From the NCBI GenBank assembly GCA_963768715.1, contig CAVYJC010000011.1:1-64000 (forward strand): DNA of 64,000 bases. Direction: 5' to 3'. A program made the position numbers and the translations under genes. The stretch is from DATKEJ01 sp963768715 (lineage in GTDB: Bacteria > Bacteroidota > Rhodothermia > Rhodothermales > DATKEJ01). Positions 1 through 8,125 of this stretch are shown here, piece by piece (positions within the stretch are counted from its first letter, which is position 1; each line of letters starts with the position of its first letter). The notes under the pieces are model-generated. The model was given only the letters and a program-made list of their open reading frames with translations, did not search any database and was not told where the DNA came from.

Positions 1-1778
1 TCCTCCAACCTATCGTACCAACTCACCTTCAGGATGACCGTGGAAACCGCCGCCAGGCCCACCGCTACCCACATCGCCGTCAAGCGGAAGACGATCAGGA
101 ATACGGGAATCAGGCGCAGGGATGTCTGCCAGACGATCCCTACGAACACGTTGCTGAGATCTCGCGCTGCCTGCGTGTTCTTCTTGAACGACGGATCGAC
201 GGCGACAACCTTTTCATAGACCGGCTGCCAGAATCCCCACGGTCGCACCTGCTTGTAGAAGGAGATGAGGGTCTCTTCGTCGTCCGGTTCCGTCCACAGG
301 CATGCAAGGACGCTCGCGATGGCCGAGACCGCCATGATCAGGGGAAAGCTGTTGACCGCCGAAATATCCGGAAATATCAGTCCGAACGTGATGGCGAAGA
401 CCACCCCGCTCATCATGCCGTAGAAATATCCGTACCCATTGAACCGCCACCAGTGCCAGCGCAGGATGTTGGGGGCGGTGTACCCACCGGCCAATCCGAA
501 TACGATCCACTCAGTGATGGAGTTGATCGTGTTGGGCATGAATCCAAAGACCATGCCGACACCCACCAGCAGGATTGAGGCGAGATAGCTGGCAACGACG
601 TACTGTCTGCTGGTCCCATCCTTGTTGATGTACTTTTTGTAGATGTCGTTGACGACGTAGGCGGCCCCGCAGTTGACGACGGAATCAAAGGTCGACATGA
701 AGGCCGCCAGCAATCCGGCCAGCAACAGTCCCATGATTCCGACGGGGACGAACTCGCGGATGACAAACGGCAGGACCTGCTCGAAGTCGATACCCGATCC
801 CATCGCCTTGGCCTCCGGTCCGAAAAAGACCAGCCCGAGCACGGCAACGGCCGGCACCATCATCCATCGCGGAATGATGGCCACGGAAACGATCCCATTC
901 ATCAGACCGGCTTCGCGCGGCGTCTTGGCTGCCAGCATGCGCTGCATGTCATAGGTCGGCACGGGACCGGCCATGCTGTTGAGGATGCCTTTCAGCACGA
1001 TCATGACAAAGAAGATCATGAAGAGCGAGTAGCCATCCGACGCGATCTGGTCGTTGACGGCAGGGATGACCTCCGACCAGTCGAGACCGAGGTGCCATCC
1101 GAACGACAGGTCGAGCCAGCCGTCGGGAACTGCGGCTGCCAGCATCTCGGGGGATACCTTTGTCAAGGCGATGATGCCGATGACGATGGAGGTGAAGCTC
1201 AGGAGGATGAACTGAATGATATCTGTCAACACCACGCTGTACATGCCGCCCAGCAAGACATAGATCAGGGTAATCCCCATCAGGATCGCGGCATAGGCGT
1301 TTGGAGGCAGATCCCACGGCAAGAAGATGGTGGCGAACTTCCCGATTCCGACAAACGTGTAGGTCAGGAGGCCGATTACGCTCACCACCGCAAAGACCGT
1401 GACGCTGAGGGCGGAAAGCTCGCTGCCCCGGCCCGTGCCAAAGCGGGTTCGGATCCATTCCGCCCCGGTCAGGACGTTCGACCGACGGACCCAGATCGCG
1501 ATATAGACCATGAAGAAGATCTGGTTGAAGGTCGGCCACATCCACGGCATCCAGATGCCCTTCAAGCCGTAAACGAACACCATGTAGATGAGCCACATCG
1601 TCCCGGAGATGTCGAACATGGAGGACGCATTGGAAATGCCCAGCAGATACCAGGGGATTGATTTGCCCCCAAGGAAATAGCTGTCCATGTCGCGGGATGC
1701 CCGTCGGGAGAACAGGACACCGGCCGCCACCACGAGGAGCAGGTAGATGAGGATGATGGATTGGTCAATCGGATGCAT
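1..1778 (-). CDS. Sodium:solute symporter (SSS family), 3' end outside window
   Basis: The minus strand is open from an ATG at 1778 down to the left edge, giving 592 residues without a stop. The protein is almost entirely hydrophobic, with more than ten membrane segments. It starts MHPIDQSIILIYLLLVVAAG and continues with an SSS-like core (GxEWIRTRFG near residue 110, AxMSTFDSxVNxGAAYxxNDIYKKY near 370). The family imports sugars, carboxylates, amino acids or vitamins with sodium in the inner membrane; the substrate cannot be read here. The cytosolic hydrophilic stretch near the visible end (EPDDEETLISFYKQVRPWGFW) matches the sugar-type SSS proteins of Bacteroidota. The Gfo/Idh oxidoreductase 0.9 kb away would suit a sugar or polyol substrate, but VapBC lies between them, so this link is weak. 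The C terminus lies beyond the window. Confidence 0.93.
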   Translation of the reverse strand, partial: MHPIDQSIILIYLLLVVAAGVLFSRRASRDMDSYFLGGKSIPWYLLGISNASSMFDISGTMWLIYMVFVYGLKGIWMPWMWPTFNQIFFMVYIAIWVRRSNVLTGAEWIRTRFGTGRGSELSALSVTVFAVVSVIGLLTYTFVGIGKFATIFLPWDLPPNAYAAILMGITLIYVLLGGMYSVVLTDIIQFILLSFTSIVIGIIALTKVSPEMLAAAVPDGWLDLSFGWHLGLDWSEVIPAVNDQIASDGYSLFMIFFVMIVLKGILNSMAGPVPTYDMQRMLAAKTPREAGLMNGIVSVAIIPRWMMVPAVAVLGLVFFGPEAKAMGSGIDFEQVLPFVIREFVPVGIMGLLLAGLLAAFMSTFDSVVNCGAAYVVNDIYKKYINKDGTSRQYVVASYLASILLVGVGMVFGFMPNTINSITEWIVFGLAGGYTAPNILRWHWWRFNGYGYFYGMMSGVVFAITFGLIFPDISAVNSFPLIMAVSAIASVLACLWTEPDDEETLISFYKQVRPWGFWQPVYEKVVAVDPSFKKNTQAARDLSNVFVGIVWQTSLRLIPVFLIVFRLTAMWVAVGLAAVSTVILKVSWYDRLE

Positions 1779-2048
1779 GCGTGCGCCTCGAGTGTGCAGC
1801 GAAACTAAGAGAAGTCAAGCTAATCTTTCCGATCCCTGTTTGTAGGCTTCGAACTCGTCCGATGGCCTGCCCGGCGAAGCGCCAAAAGCGCGAAGACGGG
1901 TACCGCGCCGGTCCGCAGCGATTTGCCTCATGGTTCGATAATTGAGCCATAGGTCGAGCCGAGATCGAAGCTCGCTTGGCGTAAGTCGGGCGAGCCTTTC
2001 GCGTGTTTGGATGTGGTACGCTGCCGGAACTGCGTGCCACGTGGAACG

Positions 2049-2077
2049 ATATGCATATTATGTGCATAACAATGCAT
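2049..2077 (+). promoter_or_regulatory. Candidate VapB operator: three phased TGCAT boxes
   Basis: Three TGCAT boxes begin at 2052, 2063 and 2073, that is one per helical turn (11 and 10 bases). The first lies in the perfect palindrome ATATGCATAT (2049-2058), the second in the near-palindrome TTATGTGCATAA (2058-2069), and the third abuts the vapB ATG at 2078. VapB-type antitoxins usually repress their own operon by binding inverted repeats at the promoter, so this is the obvious operator. Binding is inferred. Confidence 0.6.
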
Positions 2078-2263
2078 ATGAGAACTACTTTGAATATTGA
2101 CGAAAAGCTCCTTCGGGAGGCCTCGCGCCTGACTGGTGAGACCGAGAAGACCTCCCTTGTTCGGGAGGGCTTGAAAGCGCTCATCGCTCGCGAGAGTGCC
2201 AGACGCCTGGGACGTCTCGGAGGATCTGAGCCGAATCTGGAACCTATCCGGCGACGACGTTGA
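2078..2263 (+). CDS. vapB: VapB-type antitoxin
   Basis: A 61-residue protein, MRTTLNIDEKLLREASRLTG at the N terminus, typical of short ribbon-helix-helix VapB antitoxins of the MRTTLxIDxxLLxEA group: an N-terminal DNA-binding strand, two helices, and a basic tail (RRLGRL, ending RRRR) that would wrap the toxin. In-frame ATGs also exist at 2051 and 2072, but they lie inside the operator boxes; the ATG at 2078 gives the family's usual N terminus. The stop overlaps the first codon of vapC, so the two are translationally coupled. It should neutralise the PIN toxin encoded next and repress the operon. Confidence 0.88.
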   Translation: MRTTLNIDEKLLREASRLTGETEKTSLVREGLKALIARESARRLGRLGGSEPNLEPIRRRR

Positions 2264-2628
2264 ATGCATCATGCGTGCTCGTCGATACGTCGATCTGGGT
2301 CGATCATCTCCGCAGATCGCATAAGGGGCTTATTGACCTCCTCGAGGACGGCGTGGTCGTTTGCCATCCGTTCATCGTCGGCGAGCTGGCCTGCGGGAAT
2401 CTCTCGAATCGATCCGAGATCCTCAATCTGCTCAAAGCCCTCCCGTCGCTAGAGCCCGTTTCAACAGAAGAGGTCCTGTACTTTATCGAAGTGAATGAGA
2501 TTATGGGCTGCGGATTGGGGTATGTGGACGTTCATCTGCTGGCATCCGCCCAGCTGGCAGAGGCCCGTGTTTGGACAAACGATCGACGACTACGAGAGGT
2601 GGGAAGGGACCTGGGGTTGTCCAGGTAG
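2260..2628 (+). CDS. vapC: VapC-type PIN-domain ribonuclease toxin
   Basis: A 122-residue PIN-domain protein. The acidic catalytic set is visible: D9 in LVDTSIWVDHLR, E42 in VGELACGN, D90 in GYVDVHLLASA and D108 in WTNDRRL. VapC toxins cut tRNA or rRNA in a metal-dependent way when freed from VapB. The start given is a TTG that overlaps the vapB stop (TTGA at 2260-2263); a GTG at 2275 would give a shorter form beginning at LVDTSIW and cannot be excluded. All four metal ligands are present, so the toxin looks intact. Confidence 0.88.
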   Translation: MNASCVLVDTSIWVDHLRRSHKGLIDLLEDGVVVCHPFIVGELACGNLSNRSEILNLLKALPSLEPVSTEEVLYFIEVNEIMGCGLGYVDVHLLASAQLAEARVWTNDRRLREVGRDLGLSR

Positions 2629-2664
2629 CACCCGTGGTGTTTTTCGCGTTCAAGGAGATGGAAT

Positions 2665-3828
2665 TCAGTCTGGCGCGGACGGCATGCCCAGCGACGCCCA
2701 ATACGGTGCGCAATCTATCACGCTGCGAGTGGCCATGGCTTCGTTCATGGCGAGGGCGGTGACGGTGGATCCAAGGGCCTCCTGGATCGAGGCGGCCGGC
2801 TCTGTGCCATCCAGCATGGTTCGGGCAAGATCTCTGGCAAGCATCGGGTCGCCACCGCCATGCGATCCAATGGCATCGAGTTCGACCCGCTCCGTCTCGG
2901 CATCGAATCCAATCCGGCGGAATTCGAGCAGCCCGCTTATCACGTCAGCGCGGATTGCGCCCTCGGTTCCGAGAAGGAGCATGCGCCGTTCGGGAAAGCC
3001 GGCGACACAATTTGTGTGGAATGTGGCCCGCACGCCGTTGGCGAACTCAATTATGCCGACCTGGTTGTCGACGATGTTCGCGTCACCGGTGAAAGGATTG
3101 ACGCGTTCACCGACGGTTGGCCAGCAGACCCACGGCTGCCGGCCATCCGGATGAGCATCGATCGTGGTCATCATTTCGGCGTTCTCCGGAATGAAGATGT
3201 CGGTTCCTCCGAACGAAGCGACGAAGCGCGGGAGGCTGTCCGCCATCCAGATGGCGAGGTCGAGATCGTGGCAACACTTCTCGAGTAAGTGCGATCCGCC
3301 CAGTTCCGACCGCCGTCGCCAGGGATGGCTGTGGATGTGGCCGCCGTGGTTGAAGTCAAGCGTCTCGTTGAACTCCATGCTCACGAGTTTGCCGATGCGC
3401 CCCTGCGTTATCCAAGATCGGATGGTTTGATAGTGCTCGGAATGCCGCAAAGTTAGTCCGATCACGAAATGGCGGCCGCTGCTACGCAAGGCATCCTGAA
3501 TCGCCCGCAGTTCGTCGAGCGTCGTGGCCGCCGGCTTTTCGCAGAACACATGCTTGCCGGCCGTCAGTGCGGCGATCGACTGGGCGGCATGCAGGTGGTT
3601 TGGTGAGGCGATCAAAACCCAGTCCACATCGGGGTCGGACGCGACCTCCTCGATGGAGCCATAAAGCCGTCCACCGGTTGCTGAGTCCGCGATGGCAAGA
3701 CGCGCCCGCTCGGGATCGGGATCGAAGACGCCGATGTAGTGGATCGCTCCGGAGGCATTTTTGAGATGCCGGACGATTTCCGGGAGACGGGTTCCGTATC
3801 CGATCAGTGCAGCGTTTACGTTGCGCAT
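2665..3828 (-). CDS. Gfo/Idh/MocA family NAD(P)-dependent oxidoreductase
   Basis: A 387-residue cytosolic protein. The N-terminal Rossmann fold begins NVNAALIGYGTR with the glycine-rich nucleotide loop, followed by ASPNHLH and the family signature CEKPA with K98 at the usual catalytic lysine position. The C-terminal half has the family's substrate domain, including SMEFNETLDFNHGGHIHSHP and the GGSHLLEKCCHDLDLAIW helix, whose His/Asp pair is typical of sugar or inositol dehydrogenases. Members oxidise or reduce a sugar or polyol hydroxyl; the exact substrate is not readable. The gene is convergent with vapC, with 36 bases between the stops, and stands alone. No signal peptide is seen. Confidence 0.92.
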   Translation of the reverse strand: MRNVNAALIGYGTRLPEIVRHLKNASGAIHYIGVFDPDPERARLAIADSATGGRLYGSIEEVASDPDVDWVLIASPNHLHAAQSIAALTAGKHVFCEKPAATTLDELRAIQDALRSSGRHFVIGLTLRHSEHYQTIRSWITQGRIGKLVSMEFNETLDFNHGGHIHSHPWRRRSELGGSHLLEKCCHDLDLAIWMADSLPRFVASFGGTDIFIPENAEMMTTIDAHPDGRQPWVCWPTVGERVNPFTGDANIVDNQVGIIEFANGVRATFHTNCVAGFPERRMLLLGTEGAIRADVISGLLEFRRIGFDAETERVELDAIGSHGGGDPMLARDLARTMLDGTEPAASIQEALGSTVTALAMNEAMATRSVIDCAPYWASLGMPSAPD

Positions 3829-3855
3829 GGAGGCCCTCAGGATTTGGTTCGGATA

Positions 3856-4135
3856 TTACGGCCCCGCCCGCCTTTCATCCGCTTCCTCAGCCCATTTCTG
3901 CATGGTCTCGACATCGTCCATGACGGGCGACTCAGACAAGGCCTCCCAGTTGAACTCCGCATCGAATGGATTGAGTCCGGGAATATATGGGACTTGGATT
4001 CGCACGTTCGGCCGCGCTCTGGATACGTCCAAGCATTGAGTGTGGTCGTTACCCTTCTCGAGATCGCCGGAACTCGCTCGTTCGGTCCTCGGAAACCGGT
4101 TGTTGGATATCGGACCTCGGATCCCTTGCCGCTAG
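3856..4135 (-). pseudogene. Possible gene-tail remnant in the 3829-4311 spacer
   Basis: This 483-base spacer has no intact gene. On the minus strand one frame is open from a TAG at 4133-4135 to a TAA at 3856-3858, and its last 55 codons look protein-like (VPYIPGLNPFDAEFNWEAL, then DDVETMQKWAEEADERRAGP and stop). The part before that (about 4030-4135) has no such look and there is no convincing start. It may be the broken 3' end of a gene once located upstream of the Gfo/Idh oxidoreductase. I do not recognise the family. Confidence 0.25.
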
Positions 4136-4311
4136 GCGAAGGCGCCGGTTGATCCCAGGTGACAGAGACTTTGTGTATATGGGTTTTATTCCCCTGACAG
4201 GGCTGCTTGGTTTTGCCCAAATCAGAACCTAAAATGCGGGGGAAAACCTCAGCTCGCGTAGGTGCTGACAGCAAACCGGGTTCGCAGATCACTTCAACTT
4301 CACACGGACAA

Positions 4312-4902
4312 ATGAACGTAGCACGATCAATTTCAAGAGCAGTTCGCCAACGCTTTAACGCCTCTCTCGTGATATCATCTCTCGTGATGCTGGCATTGGT
4401 AAACACCGGCTGTGACAGTGCAATGGTTACCGAAACTGCGGCTACAGCAACAGAGAATAGCGATCACGCATCGTTGGGCAAGAGGGGCGTCAGAGCGTCT
4501 GGTTCGGGGGAAATAGCCGTCACGTCAAATGGACGGACTTTTGCGTTTACTGCGGTCGAATTACCTGACGGACGCGCGACCGGGCAGTTGAGTCTCGATT
4601 ACAAGCAAATCGATGTGCACGGGCATGGTGTGATCGATTGTCTCGCTGTCGATGGCAATGTCGCGACGATGAGTGGGACGGTTACCACAGGCAGCTACTT
4701 TGGCGAAGACTTACGCGGTCTGGAACTTGCCTTCTGGTTTCGCGCAGAGGATAATGGGGAACCCGGCATAAACGCCGATCGCATGACGGGCCTTTGGGTT
4801 GAGGAAATTGACCTTCCCTCTATTCCGGACTGCACGGGCGAACTTCCGTTCACGCCTACGCTCTATACCATCGCTACCGGTAATATCAACGTAGGTGAAT
4901 AG
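4312..4902 (+). CDS. Putative secreted lipoprotein, unknown function
   Basis: The ATG at 4312 gives 196 residues; upstream in-frame ATGs exist, but this start places a basic n-region (ARSISRAVRQRF), a hydrophobic stretch (LVISSLVMLALV) and a cysteine at residue 34 (NTGC) in the order of a lipoprotein signal, though the lipobox is imperfect. The mature part is mostly beta-strand-like and includes GSGEIAVTSNGRTFAFTAVE, a short form of a domain seen in hypothetical exported proteins (HGVIDCLAVDGNVATMSG follows). Two later cysteines could form a disulfide. It sits alone between convergent neighbours. I know of no function for it. Confidence 0.65.
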   Translation: MNVARSISRAVRQRFNASLVISSLVMLALVNTGCDSAMVTETAATATENSDHASLGKRGVRASGSGEIAVTSNGRTFAFTAVELPDGRATGQLSLDYKQIDVHGHGVIDCLAVDGNVATMSGTVTTGSYFGEDLRGLELAFWFRAEDNGEPGINADRMTGLWVEEIDLPSIPDCTGELPFTPTLYTIATGNINVGE

Positions 4903-4928
4903 TTAGCTGGTCATCGGGGCAGCGTCGG

Positions 4929-5342
4929 TTAGATCTCGTCCGTATAGCTCTCCACGAAATACAGAAACCCGCTCAGTACCAACGCGACAATCGGGATGAG
5001 CGGAAGGCCAAACTGCAGGGGAAGCAGCATGGGCTCGGCGACGACCAGATGGAGGTAGGTCAAAAGCGCCATGATGAGGACGCAGACGAAACTTGCGAGT
5101 CTTACCAGGTAGCCTCCAATCAGCATCACGCCGACGATGCCCTCCAGCGTCGGAAGGACGACCATCGTCAGTCCCTGGAGTGGAATATGCCCCGCGTCTA
5201 GCTGATTCATGAACGCGACCTTCAATTCCGGAACGAAGAAGGTGACGACGCCCAGTCCTAGAACGAACAGGCCGAGCAGCACACGCGCTGCAGAAATAAA
5301 GGACGTATCACTCCCTGCAATGACGTCTTGAAACTCTCTCAT
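4929..5342 (-). CDS. DoxX-like small membrane protein
   Basis: The ATG at 5342 gives 137 residues with four hydrophobic segments (around residues 15-35, 50-75, 80-100 and 108-130). The pattern of short loops, the GxxxxxPTLEGIVGVMLIGG middle and a conserved-looking LxxxLxxLHLVVAEP fit the DoxX/TMEM-like family of four-helix membrane proteins, often linked to quinone or redox stress functions. A longer in-frame start at 5552 would run through low-complexity spacer including heptamer repeats, so the shorter start is preferred. The role is only inferred from topology. Confidence 0.7.
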   Translation of the reverse strand: MREFQDVIAGSDTSFISAARVLLGLFVLGLGVVTFFVPELKVAFMNQLDAGHIPLQGLTMVVLPTLEGIVGVMLIGGYLVRLASFVCVLIMALLTYLHLVVAEPMLLPLQFGLPLIPIVALVLSGFLYFVESYTDEI

Positions 5343-5475
5343 CTTTCGATCGCCGGTTGATTGCAGCTCCACCTCGATGGGGAGTAGAGCCTTCCGTGGT
5401 TGCTTGTTCAGCGAATCGGTGCCTCCGCTTCTATAAGACGCGTAAGGATTGTTCGGGAAGGATCTTCTGTTGGAC

Positions 5476-5496
5476 GTCCGTGGTCCGTGGTCCGTG
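5476..5496. repeat. Heptamer tandem repeat, unit GTCCGTG, 3 copies
   Basis: Three exact copies of GTCCGTG run head to tail, followed by a decayed partial copy. It belongs with the other seven-base arrays of this window (23954, 24041, 28646, 36928). Confidence 0.9.
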
Positions 5497-5630
5497 GTCC
5501 TGTGTCCAAGATCTTCTGAACGGCCTGCTTTCCGCATCGCCCCGTATTGCACGATGTACGGATACGCCGGCTCCCGACGTTGTCAGAATCGGCGTGTCCC
5601 TACGAAAGACAGGTACACCGGACGACTGCG

Positions 5631-5666
5631 GACTAGAAGACTAGAAGACCAGAAGACTAGAAGACC
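5631..5666. repeat. Octamer tandem repeat, unit GACTAGAA, 4.5 copies
   Basis: Units GACTAGAA, GACTAGAA, GACCAGAA, GACTAGAA and a partial GACC. This is the only array here whose period is eight rather than seven. Confidence 0.9.
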
Positions 5667-5715
5667 CGACGACCGAAATTGCTTCTTGCATCCGTCACGA
5701 CTAAACTCGCGCATC

Positions 5716-6459
5716 TTGGATGCCTTTCTCTCACCACACTACACTGGTCCGCCGTTCGAACTGTTCGGCGCGTCACACCTCTGGACGATCCTGGCAATGG
5801 CGATCGTCGGGGTCGTGATCATTCGTGCGGGTATGGCAGGGGGTGAATCGCTGCGGCGAGGCCTCCGGTGGACGATGGTCGGGATCTTCCTTTTTTGGGA
5901 GATCGAATGGCAGGTCTGGTACGTTGCAACCGGATTGTGGACCGTCCAGGGCCAATTGCCGCTGCACCTGTGTTCCATCATGATCTGGGTGGCCACCTAC
6001 GGACTCGCGATGCAGGATGAACGCGTCTATCCGCTGATCTATTTCTTCGGCATTGCCGGATCTTTCCAGGCCGTGATCACTCCCGACGCCGTATTCGATT
6101 TTCCTCACGTCGAGTTTCTGAATACGATGATTTCGCACAGCTTGCTCGTCATCGTCGGATTCTGGATTGTGCTCGTCGAGCGATACCGTCCAACTTGGCG
6201 GGACATGGCGATGGCCCTGGTGACCCTGAATGTCTATGCACTGGTGGTCTATCCAATCGACGTGGCAATCGACGCGAACTACTTGTATGTCGTCGCCAAG
6301 CCCGCCACGGCCTCCCTGTATGATTTGTTTCCGGACTGGCCGTGGTATTTGTTGATCACCGAAGTGATTGCTGCGGCGATATTTGCCGCAATGTGCTGGC
6401 CGTTTAACCGTGTCAGCGTCACCCAGGCTGTGCAGAGAGTGTCCTCAGAGTCCGACTAG
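5716..6459 (+). CDS. TIGR02206 / YwaF-like integral membrane protein
   Basis: A 247-residue protein with about six to seven membrane helices. The N terminus LDAFLSPHYTGPPFELFGAS is the hallmark of the TIGR02206 (YwaF) family, whose members begin close to the F-x-P-x-Y-x-G-P-P-F-E-L-F-G motif. For that reason the TTG at 5716 is chosen; no ATG or GTG lies nearby and the frame upstream only crosses repeats. Further family features are QLPLHLCSIMIW (residues about 80-95), and the HVEFLNTMISHSLLV and YPIDVAIDANYLYV segments. The biochemical role of this family is not known to me. Confidence 0.85.
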   Translation: MDAFLSPHYTGPPFELFGASHLWTILAMAIVGVVIIRAGMAGGESLRRGLRWTMVGIFLFWEIEWQVWYVATGLWTVQGQLPLHLCSIMIWVATYGLAMQDERVYPLIYFFGIAGSFQAVITPDAVFDFPHVEFLNTMISHSLLVIVGFWIVLVERYRPTWRDMAMALVTLNVYALVVYPIDVAIDANYLYVVAKPATASLYDLFPDWPWYLLITEVIAAAIFAAMCWPFNRVSVTQAVQRVSSESD

Positions 6460-6490
6460 GAGGCCAAGCTGTCCATGTCCTCCAGCGTTG

Positions 6491-6561
6491 GACCACCCCC
6501 GGCTTACGCTCCGTCAGGCTTCACTTCGTTTCGCCGAGACTTCGCTTCAGCCGCCCCCTCC
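6491..6561. repeat. REP-like element, G-rich GGGGGCGGCT family (inverted copy)
   Basis: Read on the minus strand, the segment runs from GGAGGGGGCGGCTGAAG to AAGCCGGGGGTGGTC, with a diverged middle. The same two ends occur in the opposite orientation at 29031-29092 (GAGGGGGCGGCT and AGCCGGGGGAGGTC). It lies just after the YwaF-like gene. Confidence 0.55.
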
Positions 6562-6599
6562 CAAGGCGGACAGTTGTGCCTTTCTATGACGCCGGGACC

Positions 6600-7697
6600 C
6601 TAATTGAACCCGAAAACCGCCGGAAACGCGATCACCACAATCGCCGCCCATGCTGCGTAAACGGGCAGATAAGACGTCTGCCAGCGTTCAAGGGTATCGA
6701 AACGGCGCCGACCCCGTAGGAATCCGACGCTGAGCCAAGCCGACCACGCCAGGTTGACCAGGATGATCAGGTTGAGACCCAATGCGGCCGTCTTGTTGGC
6801 ACTGAATCCGAACTCCGAGATTCGTCCGGCGATTGCCGCGAGCGCCAGCAGATCTACGAGCAGGGCGGAGACCAACAGGACTAGCTGAAGACCGTCGAAG
6901 ACACCCGCTCGTGCCTCGAGATCACGCGACGAGATCGTGTAGAGTGACAGTCCGAGAACGACGACCAGCAGCAAGTCGAATCCGATCAGTACGTTGCGCT
7001 CAATGTTGATCCCATTGCCGGTTACGACCATTGCAACCAGAAAGGCCAGCATCGCCACCGCGAACAGGGGAGTGAACAGGCGAGTGAGGACCGGCGCCAT
7101 GTTTTCCATTACGCTCCGCTTGGTTTCCACCAGCCACGACGCGATGATGAAGCCGCCCGCGGCGCCGCAAGGCAGCAGCCACTCTCCGAGAAACGATTCG
7201 ATGTCAACGCCGATCGCTCCGAACAGGAATCCAGTCAGGAGGGTCAGCAAACCTCCGCCGAGCGCGATCAGCACGTAGTAGACAAACAACTCGCCCGAGA
7301 ACCGAACGAAGTTCATTCGGTGATCGCTCGAGTTCCATCGGCCGCCCGTGTATGCGACCCCGATCGCCAGCCACAAAGCGATGGGCAAGTGGAGCGCCGT
7401 GAGACCTTCGGTTGCGCCGCCCGAGACAAACGGGAAGACGTTGACGATCACGCCGGCGGCCACGAACGATGCAGCGATCCAGGCGCCGTGCGACCGATCG
7501 AGTCCTCGCTTCCATCCAAAATAGACCGCCAGCAGCGGCAGCACGAAGAAGCTGAGGTTGCGCGCATAAAACGAATTTCCGCTGCCGAAGAGCGCGTAGC
7601 CGAGCAAATCCGGTAGCTTCACCGCGATTGCGGCCACTGCGGCCAGGCCGAGAACAACGAGGGTTTCATTGCGAAGACGGGAGGTTGATTTCTTCAT
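6600..7697 (-). CDS. DUF4153-like polytopic membrane protein
   Basis: A 365-residue protein with roughly ten hydrophobic helices and short loops, starting MKKSTSRLRNETLVVLGLAA. Features such as FYARNLSFFVLPLLAVYFGWKR near residue 45 and RFSGELFVYYVLIALGGGLL near 135 resemble DUF4153 membrane proteins. Its start lies inside the small gene at 7666-7968 with a 32-base overlap in another frame, so the two are co-translated. In relatives an N-terminal permease-prefix-like domain is found on the same chain; here it seems to be a separate protein. Function unknown. Confidence 0.75.
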   Translation of the reverse strand: MKKSTSRLRNETLVVLGLAAVAAIAVKLPDLLGYALFGSGNSFYARNLSFFVLPLLAVYFGWKRGLDRSHGAWIAASFVAAGVIVNVFPFVSGGATEGLTALHLPIALWLAIGVAYTGGRWNSSDHRMNFVRFSGELFVYYVLIALGGGLLTLLTGFLFGAIGVDIESFLGEWLLPCGAAGGFIIASWLVETKRSVMENMAPVLTRLFTPLFAVAMLAFLVAMVVTGNGINIERNVLIGFDLLLVVVLGLSLYTISSRDLEARAGVFDGLQLVLLVSALLVDLLALAAIAGRISEFGFSANKTAALGLNLIILVNLAWSAWLSVGFLRGRRRFDTLERWQTSYLPVYAAWAAIVVIAFPAVFGFN

Positions 7698-7968
7698 GTT
7701 CGGTCGAGATAGCCGGGCTCAGATGCAAAAGGGTCCCGGCGTGCTCGTTCATGAAGCGGCGCGTTGGGCCACTCGTCTCGGCGAGGCGTCTGACGGCGAC
7801 AAGGAACGCCTCCTCGATGCTCAGACCGGCATTGGAAAGGGTCGCGATCTCGGCTCGCAGACCCGCCTCGAGACCAGAGGCCTCGTTTTCGCCGGCTTCG
7901 GTCTCGTGACCGATCGTGTCGCGCCAGGCGGCAAGTTGCTGTTCGAGTCGGTCGTTGGTGTCGCTCAT
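7666..7968 (-). CDS. Small permease-prefix-like protein, partner of the next gene
   Basis: A 100-residue acidic, helical, soluble protein (MSDTNDRLEQQLAAWRDTIG). The pattern of an amphipathic first helix, a central alpha-helical region LRAEIATLSNAGLSIEEAFLVAVRRLA, and no membrane segment resembles the permease prefix domain found ahead of small transporters and DUF4153-like proteins. Its last 32 bases overlap the start of the membrane protein gene, which argues for a linked role, for example a cytosolic regulator or sensor for it. Confidence 0.7.
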   Translation of the reverse strand: MSDTNDRLEQQLAAWRDTIGHETEAGENEASGLEAGLRAEIATLSNAGLSIEEAFLVAVRRLAETSGPTRRFMNEHAGTLLHLSPAISTEHEEINLPSSQ

Positions 7969-8059
7969 GGGGGCCTAGCATGTTCTCATGCCTACGTTTC
8001 GGCAAGACGGTGGATGCATTCTAGGTTACGAGGATACGATCTTGGAATGGAGGGGATCA

Positions 8060-8078
8060 ACCGGTCAACGTGACCGGT
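8060..8078 (+). promoter_or_regulatory. Perfect 8-3-8 palindrome in a divergent spacer
   Basis: ACCGGTCA, spacer ACG, TGACCGGT: both arms match exactly. It lies between the divergent genes starting at 7968 (minus) and 8126 (plus), the expected place for a dimeric repressor or activator site. The factor is unknown. Confidence 0.55.
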
Positions 8079-8089
8079 ATCCTATCTTA

Positions 8090-8108
8090 ATGTGCTGCAA
8101 ACGCACAT
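8090..8108 (+). promoter_or_regulatory. Second palindrome, ATGTGC-N7-GCACAT
   Basis: Perfect six-base arms around seven bases, ending 17 bases before the ATG at 8126. Together with the 8060-8078 site it could form a two-site operator, or a small hairpin in the mRNA leader. Confidence 0.4.
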
Positions 8109-8125
8109 GAGGCAGCAACATCCTG

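Larger units (their letters stand above)
5343..5715. other. 373-base spacer with two short tandem repeats
   Basis: Between the divergent DoxX-like and YwaF-like genes there is no coding signal. The spacer holds three GTCCGTG units (5476-5496) and four eight-base GACTAGAA-type units (5631-5666). No clear promoter hexamers are visible; the region must hold both divergent promoters. Confidence 0.6.

Noticed and set aside
3837..4406. A 189-codon minus-strand frame over the lipoprotein start
   Set aside because: Composition is random-like and it overlaps the signal peptide of the 4312 gene.
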